DNA of 5,858 nucleotides, taken from contig SKTN01000399.1 of the NCBI GenBank assembly GCA_007117945.1, forward strand, positions 1 through 5,858. The letters run 5' to 3'. A program made the translations under genes and the position numbers. Below, piece by piece: positions 1 to 4,964 of this stretch (position 1 is its first letter; the number at the start of each line of letters is the position of its first letter). The notes beneath the pieces were generated by a model. The model did not search any database and had not been told where the DNA came from. It was given only the letters and a program-made list of their open reading frames with translations. Source of the stretch: Nitriliruptoraceae bacterium (lineage in GTDB: Bacteria > Actinomycetota > Nitriliruptoria > Nitriliruptorales > Nitriliruptoraceae).

Positions 1-188
1 GACTCCACCTCGCCGAAGGGCTGGCCCTGCTCCACCTCGGCGCCGGGGCTCGGCAGATCGACGTAGACGACGTCACCGAGCTGATCCTGGGCGTAGGCGG
101 TGATCCCGACGGTGCACACCTGCCCGTCGTCACGCACCCACTCGTGCTGCTCGCTGTAGCGCAGTTCGCTGGGGATGTCCTCGGCCAC
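1..188 (-). CDS. gcvH: Glycine cleavage system H protein (lipoyl carrier), N-terminal part only
   Basis: GcvH carries the aminomethyl group from glycine on a lipoyl-lysine arm, shuttling between the P, T and L proteins of the cytoplasmic glycine cleavage complex. Sixty-two codons are visible before the left edge cuts the gene. The protein begins VAEDIPSELRYSEQHEWVR, and the EHEWVR-like block is the classic start of H proteins. It continues with GITAYAQDQLGDVVYVDLP, the conserved strand region, and ends in GEVES. In the family, ESVKA follows here, so the lipoylated Lys should lie just outside the window. The GTG at 186-188 is chosen because AGGAG lies 8 nt upstream (197-201) and the product length before EHEWVR fits the family. 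The gene follows the pgsA-like gene by 75 bp on the same strand. Mycobacterium tuberculosis also has pgsA2 a few genes from gcvH (established knowledge). The identification is firm; only the remaining length is unknown. Confidence 0.95.
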   Translation of the reverse strand, partial: MAEDIPSELRYSEQHEWVRDDGQVCTVGITAYAQDQLGDVVYVDLPSPGAEVEQGQPFGEVE

Positions 189-196
189 GGCCGGTT

Positions 197-201
197 CTCC
201 T
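197..201 (-). promoter_or_regulatory. Ribosome binding site of gcvH
   Basis: The minus strand reads AGGAG 8 nt before a GTG codon. This supports the GTG at 188 as the start of gcvH. No ATG is available in a better position. Confidence 0.7.
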
Positions 202-232
202 GGCTCTCGCGGTGCCACGGTTCCCGGCGCCG

Positions 233-251
233 GGCGTGCACCCGCCACGCC
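233..251 (-). terminator. Weak hairpin after the pgsA-like gene
   Basis: GGCGTG (233-238) and CACGCC (246-251) form a 6-bp stem with a 7-nt loop, 12 bp downstream of the pgsA-like stop codon and upstream of gcvH. There is no T-run after it. It could be a weak terminator, a stabilising 3' hairpin or chance pairing in GC-rich DNA. The 75-bp gap is too short for a separate regulatory RNA plus promoter. Confidence 0.2.
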
Positions 252-263
252 GGAGGTCCGACC

Positions 264-866
264 CTAGCGCGAGCGCTGCACAACCTCGACGGCGTACTGC
301 CCCGCGGAGACGTAGTACAGCACGATGCTCACGCCGTAGAACGCCCAGCCGATCACCTGGAGCACCGCCTGGGGGTCGGCCGCCCCGTCACCGACCGCTG
401 CCGCCAGCAGCCAGGTCGGGAAGGCCCACATCAGGCCGAAGGTGGCGATCTTGCCGATGCGCGTGACCGCCGGGGGCCGGGTGCCCCTCAGCAGCAGCAC
501 CCCGCCGACGGCCAGGACGGCAACGTCACGCAGGACCACGGCGAGCAGGGCCCACAACGGCAGCAGCTCCGTCATGACGAAGCCGAGGCCCACCACCAGG
601 AACAGGGCCCGGTCGGAGATGGGATCGAGCAGGGTCCCGAAGCGGGTGATCTGGTCCAGGCGCCGGGCGAGGTAGCCGTCGAGCCAGTCCGTGGCGGCGA
701 AGACCACCAGCAGCACGAAGGCCCGCAGGAACCGGCCATCGACCAGGTCGAGGTAGATGAAGGGCAGGACCAGCAGCCGGGCCAGGGACAGCGCGTTGGG
801 CACGGTCAGGATGCGGTCGGTGGCCTCCTGGGGCGTGTCCCTGGCACCGATGTCGAAGACCCGCAT
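264..866 (-). CDS. CDP-alcohol phosphatidyltransferase, PgsA/PgsA2-like membrane enzyme
   Basis: This 200-residue integral membrane enzyme moves a phosphatidyl group from CDP-diacylglycerol to an alcohol. The signature D-x2-D-G-x2-A-R-x8-G-x3-D-x3-D is complete: D60, D63, G64, A67, R68, G77, D81 and D85, which bind the metal and CDP. Residues 21-35 (TVPNALSLARLLVLP) are the usual entry to the first membrane helix. Further hydrophobic stretches lie near 47-60, 87-102, 104-120, 137-155 and 163-185, as in the six-helix fold. The ATG at 864-866 is preferred because the N-terminus fits the family and GGGATGAGG lies directly upstream. Reading further upstream would run through the tRNA gene. The substrate is uncertain. 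Glycerol-3-phosphate (PGP synthase) is the default call, but actinobacteria carry several paralogues, including a cardiolipin synthase of this fold, and the usual helix-4 Arg-Glu reads Arg-Asp here. The neighbouring gcvH resembles the mycobacterial pgsA2 context, so I withhold a symbol. Confidence 0.9.
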   Translation of the reverse strand: MRVFDIGARDTPQEATDRILTVPNALSLARLLVLPFIYLDLVDGRFLRAFVLLVVFAATDWLDGYLARRLDQITRFGTLLDPISDRALFLVVGLGFVMTELLPLWALLAVVLRDVAVLAVGGVLLLRGTRPPAVTRIGKIATFGLMWAFPTWLLAAAVGDGAADPQAVLQVIGWAFYGVSIVLYYVSAGQYAVEVVQRSR

Positions 867-894
867 CGCCTCATCCCGATCGTGCGGCTGGCCG

Positions 895-923
895 AGCGTA
901 GGCCGCGCACGGTAGCGACCGTG
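895..923 (-). promoter_or_regulatory. Possible promoter region with small dyad before the pgsA-like gene
   Basis: The minus strand has TACGCT (895-900), which fits TANNNT for a -10 box and would give a leader of about 22 nt before the ATG at 866. No good -35 is seen. Just upstream is a perfect dyad, CACGGT/ACCGTG (908-913 and 918-923) with a 4-nt loop, which could be an operator or chance. A promoter is expected here because the tRNA and its hairpin separate this gene from the upstream operon. Confidence 0.2.
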
Positions 924-941
924 GTCGGCCCCGCACACGGC

Positions 942-971
942 GATGCTCCGGGCGTGGTCACCCGGAGCATC
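942..971 (-). terminator. Strong hairpin directly after tRNA-Pro, probable terminator
   Basis: GATGCTCCGGG and CCCGGAGCATC (942-952 and 961-971) form a perfect 11-bp stem with an 8-nt loop, beginning 2 nt after the encoded CCA of the tRNA. No T-run follows, which is common for actinobacterial terminators. The position right behind the tRNA makes termination or 3'-end processing the best explanation. It also separates the tRNA from the pgsA-like gene. Confidence 0.5.
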
Positions 972-973
972 CG

Positions 974-1050
974 TGGTCGGGCTGGCCGGACTTGAACCGG
1001 CGACCCCTCGCCCCCCAGACGAGTGCGCTACCTGACTGCGCCACAGCCCG
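974..1050 (-). tRNA. tRNA-Pro (anticodon GGG), CCA encoded
   Basis: A complete cloverleaf can be folded on the minus strand. The acceptor stem is CGGGCTG with CAGCCCG (1044-1050 with 978-984). The D arm is GCGC/GCGC with a 9-nt loop. The anticodon stem is CTCGT/GCGAG with loop CTGGGGG. The T arm is GCCGG-TTCAAGT-CCGGC. U8, U33 and the TTCAAGT loop are in place. The anticodon GGG is at 1014-1016 and reads CCC and CCU proline codons. The discriminator base is A at 977, followed by CCA at 974-976. It lies alone between cmk-der and the pgsA-like gene, with its own candidate promoter upstream and a strong hairpin directly after it. Confidence 0.97.
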
Positions 1051-1098
1051 TTGCCGAGGCGTGCTCCGGCGCAGCCGGGGTGCCTCGTACGAACCCGC

Positions 1099-1128
1099 AC
1101 GCTACCGCCTGGAGGGCGCGGCAGCCAA
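1099..1128 (-). promoter_or_regulatory. Candidate promoter of tRNA-Pro
   Basis: On the minus strand TTGGCT (1123-1128) and TAGCGT (1099-1104) are separated by 18 nt and resemble -35 and -10 boxes of the housekeeping sigma factor. Transcription would start near 1092, about 42 nt before the mature tRNA, inside the palindrome TCGTACGA (1085-1092). The fit is fair for a high-GC genome, but no experiment supports it. Confidence 0.35.
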
Positions 1129-1239
1129 CCACCCCTCCTGCGGGCCGGGGTCCGGCCCACGCCTGTCCGGCACGGTGTGAAGCGCAGCGACCGCCACGAG
1201 GTCACAACGCTGCACACCTCTCACCGACGGCCGCGCCGG

Positions 1240-1268
1240 GCGTGGCCGCCGGGCGCCAGCGGCCACGC
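1240..1268 (-). terminator. 10-bp GC-rich hairpin downstream of cmk-der, possible terminator
   Basis: GCGTGGCCGC (1240-1249) pairs perfectly with GCGGCCACGC (1259-1268) around a 9-nt loop, about 84 nt after the cmk-der stop. No T-run follows on either strand. It is the longest perfect stem in the gap and the best candidate for ending the tyrA-aroA-cmk-der transcript. The shorter hairpin at 1292-1306 may act with it. Confidence 0.35.
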
Positions 1269-1351
1269 GCCGCCAACGCCAGCGACATCGAGGTGGCACG
1301 GCCACCACGAGCCGTCAGCCGCCAGCGGACACCAGCCAGCGGGAGCAGCGC

Positions 1352-3565
1352 TCAGCGACCGCGGCGTCCGCGACCACCGCCACCCCGACCGCCGCTACGA
1401 CGGCGGCGCTGCGCCGGCGTCGGCGGGCGGTCGTCGAGGTGCAGGGGCACGCCGGTGAAGTCGTAGTGCTCCCTGAGGGTGCGTTCGAGGTAGCGGCGGT
1501 AGCCGTCGGGCAGGCGACCGTTGGTGAACAGCACGATCCGCGGCGGTGCGGTCTCCGCCTGGGTGGCGTAGCGCAGCTTCAGTTGCTTGTTGCCACTGCG
1601 CGGCAGCGGGTGGTGGGCGACGGCGTCACCGAGGTGCGCGTTGAGCTGCCGGGTGGGGATGCGCCGCTGGTAGTTGTCCCACACGGTCTGGAGTTGGGGC
1701 AGCAGGCGTCGCACGCCCCGCCCCGAGGTCGCCGACACGTTGACCCGCGGTGCCCAGGCGGCGAAGGACAGCAGGCGGTCCAGTTCGCGTTCGAGATCGC
1801 CGCGGCGCTGTTCGTCGACCAGGTCCCACTTGTTGCACACCAGCACCACCCCGCGACCGGCGTCACGCAGCAGCGCGGCGAGCCGCTGGTCCTGCTCGCC
1901 GAGGGGCTCGGAAGCGTCGATGACGAACAGCACCAGGTCCGCGCCGTCGACGGCCATGCGGGTCCGGTCCACGGAGTACAGCTCCGTGTCCTCACCGCGG
2001 CGGTAGTGGCGGCGCATCCCGGCGGTGTCGACGAACACCCACGGTGCACCATCGAGCTCCACCATCGTGTCGACGGCGTCCCGCGTGGTGTGGGGCACCG
2101 CATCGACGATCGAGCGCTCCTCGCCGAGCACCCGGTTGAACAGCGAGGACTTGCCGACGTTGGGCTTGCCCACGATCGCCACGCGCGGGACCGCGGACTC
2201 GTCCGGCACCGCCACGGGACGGTCCGGCAGCCCCGCGACCAGCTCGTCGAGGAGATCACCGACGCCCCGGCCGTGACGAGCCGAGACCGGGTGCGGTGCG
2301 CCCAGGCCCAGCCCGTACAGCTCGTGGACCAGGGGCTCCTGGCGCTCCCCGTCGATCTTGTTGGCCACCAGCAGGGTCGGCACGTCGCTGCGCCGCAGCA
2401 GCTTGGCGTAGCGCTCGTCGTCCTCGAGTGCCCCCACGGTGCCGTCGACGACGAACACCACCAGGTCGGCGGCGGCCACCGCGGCCTCGGCCTGGGCGAC
2501 GATCCGGGCGGCCATGCCCTCGGCGCGGTGCTCCCAGCCCCCGGTGTCCACCACGACGAAGGGGTGGCCCGTCCACTCGGCGAGGTGCTCGGTGCGGTCG
2601 CGGGTCACCCCGGGCCGCTCCTCCACGATCGCGACGCGCTCACCGATGATGCGGTTGACCAGGGTGGACTTGCCCACGTTGGGCCGACCGACCACGGCGA
2701 CGCGCGGCAGGGTCCGGCGTGCCTCCAGCGGGTCGTGGGGCAGGCTCGGGTCGGCGTGGTCGACGCCCGCCAGCACCTCGTGGATGCGGGCGACCACCGT
2801 CGCGACCACCTCCTCGAGGTCCGCGCCAGTGGTGTCGAGGACCCAGGCGTCCTCGGCGGGCTGCATCGGCGCCACCGCCCGGGAGCCGTCCCGGGCGTCA
2901 CGCTCGACGATCTGGGCGGCCAGCACGTCCACGTCATCCCGGCCGAGTTGCCCCGCACGGCGTCGTGCACGCTCCTCAACACTTGCCGTCAGGTAGACCT
3001 TCAGGTCGGCGTCGGGTGCGACGACGGTGCCGATGTCGCGGCCCTCCATCACCCCGCCGCTGGCCAGCTGCCGGCGTTGCGCCACCAGCAGCTGCGCACG
3101 CACCTCCGGGTGCGCGGACACCGAGGACACCGCCGCGGTCACCGCATCACCGCGGATCTCGTCCTCCACGTCGACACCATCGAGGTAGGTGCGATCCCCG
3201 CGCCGCTCGATGCTGGCCGCCTCCACGGCGGCCGCGCAGCCCGGTCCGTCGTCCAGGGGCAGCTGGGCCCGGAGGCAGGCCAGGGCCGCCGCCCGGTAGA
3301 TCGCCCCGGTATCGACGTGGCGCAGCCCCACCCGCTCGGACACCAGGCGGGCGACCGAGGACTTCCCCGATCCTGCGGGCCCGTCGATCGCGACCACGAG
3401 CTCGTCGTAGATCGCGCCCTCGTCCCAGACCTCGGGCCCGTCGGACTCCGGGTCGGACCCCACGTCGGACTCGAGGTCCGGCCGAGCATCGGGGTAGGCG
3501 TCGGCCTCCGCGTCGACGGGCGCGCTGACGGGAGCCTCGCCTCTGTGGTCGCTGCGGTCCGGCAC
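1352..3565 (-). CDS. cmk-der: Bifunctional cytidylate kinase / ribosome assembly GTPase Der
   Basis: This single 737-residue protein joins two enzymes. Cytidylate kinase (about 57-275) phosphorylates CMP and dCMP with ATP: Walker A is G62-x4-GKS, the NMP-binding EGRDIGT motif is at 174-180, and RDARDGSR at 222-229 matches the lid region. Der/EngA (about 287-715) is a tandem GTPase for 50S subunit assembly. Domain 1 has GRPNVGKS (293-300), PGVTRDR (318-324), DTGGW (340-344) and NKID (402-405). Domain 2 has GKPNVGKS (466-473), DTAGMR (513-518) and NKWD (578-581). A KH-like domain follows near 640-715. Such fusions are known in actinobacteria. The first 56 residues are acidic and contain a four-residue repeat; the last 18 are almost all Arg and Gly. 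The GTG at 3565 is chosen for its GGAG 5 nt upstream; a GTG at residue 57 would give a classical Cmk start. An ATG at 3736 would overlap aroA and is unlikely. Oddity: His492 replaces the usual Gly next to the G2 Thr494. Confidence 0.95.
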   Translation of the reverse strand: MPDRSDHRGEAPVSAPVDAEADAYPDARPDLESDVGSDPESDGPEVWDEGAIYDELVVAIDGPAGSGKSSVARLVSERVGLRHVDTGAIYRAAALACLRAQLPLDDGPGCAAAVEAASIERRGDRTYLDGVDVEDEIRGDAVTAAVSSVSAHPEVRAQLLVAQRRQLASGGVMEGRDIGTVVAPDADLKVYLTASVEERARRRAGQLGRDDVDVLAAQIVERDARDGSRAVAPMQPAEDAWVLDTTGADLEEVVATVVARIHEVLAGVDHADPSLPHDPLEARRTLPRVAVVGRPNVGKSTLVNRIIGERVAIVEERPGVTRDRTEHLAEWTGHPFVVVDTGGWEHRAEGMAARIVAQAEAAVAAADLVVFVVDGTVGALEDDERYAKLLRRSDVPTLLVANKIDGERQEPLVHELYGLGLGAPHPVSARHGRGVGDLLDELVAGLPDRPVAVPDESAVPRVAIVGKPNVGKSSLFNRVLGEERSIVDAVPHTTRDAVDTMVELDGAPWVFVDTAGMRRHYRRGEDTELYSVDRTRMAVDGADLVLFVIDASEPLGEQDQRLAALLRDAGRGVVLVCNKWDLVDEQRRGDLERELDRLLSFAAWAPRVNVSATSGRGVRRLLPQLQTVWDNYQRRIPTRQLNAHLGDAVAHHPLPRSGNKQLKLRYATQAETAPPRIVLFTNGRLPDGYRRYLERTLREHYDFTGVPLHLDDRPPTPAQRRRRSGGRGGGGRGRRGR
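3440..3475 (-). repeat. 12-bp tandem repeat coding for an acidic Ser-Asp tail
   Basis: GTCGGA recurs on the plus strand at 3440, 3452 and 3464, an exact 12-bp period over three units. In the cmk-der frame it encodes a four-residue period ending in Ser-Asp (LESD, VGSD, PESD; about residues 31-42). Being in frame, copy-number change would lengthen or shorten the disordered tail without disrupting the enzyme. Confidence 0.7.
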
Positions 3566-3570
3566 GGGCG

Positions 3571-3574
3571 CTCC
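3571..3574 (-). promoter_or_regulatory. Ribosome binding site favouring the GTG start of cmk-der
   Basis: The minus strand has GGAG 5 nt before the GTG at 3563-3565. It is the best Shine-Dalgarno match near the front of cmk-der and decides between this start and the GTG at codon 57, which has only a weak GACGAG before it. Confidence 0.5.
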
Positions 3575-3585
3575 AGGCGTTCGGC

Positions 3586-3677
3586 CCGGTCGTGGGGAGG
3601 GCGGCCCACGTGCACCGCGGGCCTGTCCGGGCCCGGCGAGCCTACCGAGAGGGGCCCCCCACCCGCGGCACGACCGG
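3586..3677. repeat. Inverted repeats in the aroA to cmk-der spacer
   Basis: CCGGTCGTG (3586-3594) and CACGACCGG (3669-3677) are perfect 9-bp inverted copies at the two ends of the 113-bp spacer. The right copy begins one base after the aroA stop codon. Between them is a smaller hairpin, CGGGCC/GGCCCG (3618-3623 and 3630-3635). The RNA could fold into one long closed structure. A TAGGCT (3639-3644, minus strand) resembles a -10 box but has no -35. The role is unknown: attenuator, processing site or chance in GC-rich DNA. Confidence 0.35.
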
Positions 3678-3678
3678 C

Positions 3679-4935
3679 TCAGCGCCGCAGCTGCTCGAGC
3701 ACCTCGAAGTAGTCCGGGAAGGTCTTGGCCACGCACCCCGGATCGGCGATGGCGATGCCCGGCACCCGCAGCCCGAGCAGGGCGAAGCTCATCGCCATGC
3801 GGTGGTCGTCGTAGGTGGCCACGCTGCCCGGCCCGGGGGTGCCGGGGTGGATCACCAGCCCGTCGGGCTCCTCCCGGGCGTCGACACCGAGCCGGCGCAG
3901 CTCGGTGACCACGGCGGCGATGCGGTCGGTCTCCTTGGCGCGGATGAAGCCGATCCCGGTGATCCGCGTCGGACCCTCGGCGAACACCGCCACCGCCGCC
4001 AGGGTCTGGGCGGTGTCCGACATCGGCCCCAGGTCCACCTCGATGCCGCGCAGCACGCCGGTGCCGTGGACCTCGGTGCCGTGGTCGTCCACCACCACCT
4101 CGGCGCCCATCCGGGCCAGGACGTCGGCGAAGCCCGCATCCCCCTGCACGGCGTCGCGGGTCAGGCCCGCCACCCGGACCCGCCCGCCGGTGATGGCGGC
4201 CGCGGCCAGCAGGTAGCTGGCCGCGGAGGCGTCGGGCTCGATGGCGAGGTCAGCCGCCCGGTAGCCGCTCCCGGCGACCACGAAGGTGCGCCCGTCGGGC
4301 CGCTCGAGGGTCGCGCCGAAGCGGGCGAGGACCTCGGCGGTCATGTCGACGTAGGGCTCGGACACCAGGTCGGTGGTGAGGTGGATGGTCAGGCCCGCGG
4401 GGAAGGCGGGGGCCGCGAGCAGCAGCCCGGAGAGGAACTGGCTGCTGGCATCCCCGGCCACCTCGACCGCTCCCCCGGCCACCGGTCCGCCGGTGACGGT
4501 GACGGGAAGGTGGCCCGGCTCGCCCTGCTCGGTGACCGTGCAGCCCAGGGCCCGCAAGGCCGCGATGGAGGGGCCCATCGGGCGGCGCCGGAAGGGGGCC
4601 GCACCGTCGAGCACGCTCGGACCCGGCACCAGGGCGAGCACGGGTGCGAGGAAGCGGGCCGTGGTGCCTGAGAGGCGCACGTCGAGGTGGGGGGCGGCGA
4701 CGGGGGGCGTTCCACCCACCCCCGTGACCGAGCACGTGGTGGCGTCCCGCCAGTCCACCTCCATGCCCAGGGTGCGCAGCCCGTCGACCATGGCCCGGGT
4801 GTCGTCGGCGTCCAGCACCCCCGACAGCGTCGAGGTTCCCCGTGCCAGCCCGGCCGCGACCAGGGCCCGGTTGGTCAGGCTCTTGGAGCCGGGGACCGCG
4901 ACGGTCACATCGGGGGGCCGGGCCAATGGCTCCAT
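3679..4935 (-). CDS. aroA: 3-phosphoshikimate 1-carboxyvinyltransferase (EPSP synthase)
   Basis: This cytoplasmic enzyme condenses shikimate-3-phosphate with phosphoenolpyruvate, the sixth step of the shikimate pathway and the target of glyphosate. The 418-residue length is usual for the family (E. coli 427). PGSKSLTNR (15-23) supplies the Lys, Ser and Arg equivalent to E. coli K22, S23 and R27. SGTTAR (89-94) is the phosphoenolpyruvate loop, and R118 fits the RxRP motif. SSQFLSGLL (164-172), D307 (E. coli D313), KETDR (334-338), DDHRMAM (376-382) and K404 in the Lys-Thr-Phe-Pro motif complete the active site. The loop keeps Gly90, typical of glyphosate-sensitive enzymes, though sensitivity is only inferred. 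The ATG at 4935 gives a family-like N-terminus but has no clear Shine-Dalgarno. A GTG at 4968 in the same frame adds 11 residues and overlaps the tyrA stop as GTGA, which would suit translational coupling. It follows tyrA in the same pathway and is very likely co-transcribed with it. Confidence 0.96.
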   Translation of the reverse strand: MEPLARPPDVTVAVPGSKSLTNRALVAAGLARGTSTLSGVLDADDTRAMVDGLRTLGMEVDWRDATTCSVTGVGGTPPVAAPHLDVRLSGTTARFLAPVLALVPGPSVLDGAAPFRRRPMGPSIAALRALGCTVTEQGEPGHLPVTVTGGPVAGGAVEVAGDASSQFLSGLLLAAPAFPAGLTIHLTTDLVSEPYVDMTAEVLARFGATLERPDGRTFVVAGSGYRAADLAIEPDASAASYLLAAAAITGGRVRVAGLTRDAVQGDAGFADVLARMGAEVVVDDHGTEVHGTGVLRGIEVDLGPMSDTAQTLAAVAVFAEGPTRITGIGFIRAKETDRIAAVVTELRRLGVDAREEPDGLVIHPGTPGPGSVATYDDHRMAMSFALLGLRVPGIAIADPGCVAKTFPDYFEVLEQLRR

Positions 4936-4964
4936 GCGTCGGGGAGCGGCGTGCGCGGCGCCGC

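Larger units (their letters stand above)
1051..1351. other. Gene-free gap between cmk-der and tRNA-Pro, rich in hairpins and short repeats
   Basis: No convincing coding sequence is seen in these 301 bp. Reading from the cmk-der stop, it holds four octamers GCCAGCGG or GCCAGCGA on the plus strand (1335-1342, 1321-1328, 1278-1285, 1255-1262). It also has a perfect 6-bp hairpin with 3-nt loop (1292-1306), a perfect 10-bp hairpin (1240-1268), and a perfect 7-bp hairpin with 3-nt loop (GGGCCGG/CCGGCCC, 1142-1158). The proposed tRNA promoter follows. Open frames across it have Arg/Pro-rich low-complexity products typical of non-coding high-GC DNA. A small RNA cannot be excluded. Confidence 0.6.

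Noticed and set aside
189..263. Possible glycine riboswitch ahead of gcvH
   Set aside because: Only 75 bp separate the genes, and I cannot recognise the conserved glycine aptamer core in that space.
144..995. A 283-codon plus-strand open frame
   Set aside because: It runs antisense to gcvH and the pgsA-like gene and gives a Gln/His/Gly-rich product without family features.
1085..1092. Palindrome TCGTACGA as an attachment or operator site
   Set aside because: Eight-base palindromes arise often by chance, and no integrase, second copy or regulator gene is nearby.
867..1217. N-terminal extension of the pgsA-like frame upstream of the ATG at 866
   Set aside because: The extension reads through the whole tRNA-Pro gene and the hairpin after it, so the open frame is accidental.
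1102..1308. A 68-codon minus-strand open frame in the gap before the tRNA
   Set aside because: The product is Arg/Pro/Ala-rich, no good ribosome binding site is seen, and the frame spans strong hairpins and the proposed tRNA promoter.
1439..3712. A 757-codon open frame on the plus strand opposite cmk-der
   Set aside because: It is antisense to a well-supported gene. The product is rich in His, Gly, Val and Arg with no recognisable motif. Long antisense frames are expected when the sense codons have G/C at the third position.
3566..3736. Longer cmk-der start at an ATG inside aroA
   Set aside because: It would add 57 residues rich in Arg, Gly and Pro and run through the inverted repeats of the spacer; the GTG at 3565 has a good ribosome binding site.
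3592..4671. A 359-codon plus-strand open frame opposite aroA
   Set aside because: Antisense shadow with a His/Gly-rich low-complexity product; aroA on the other strand has the full active-site set.
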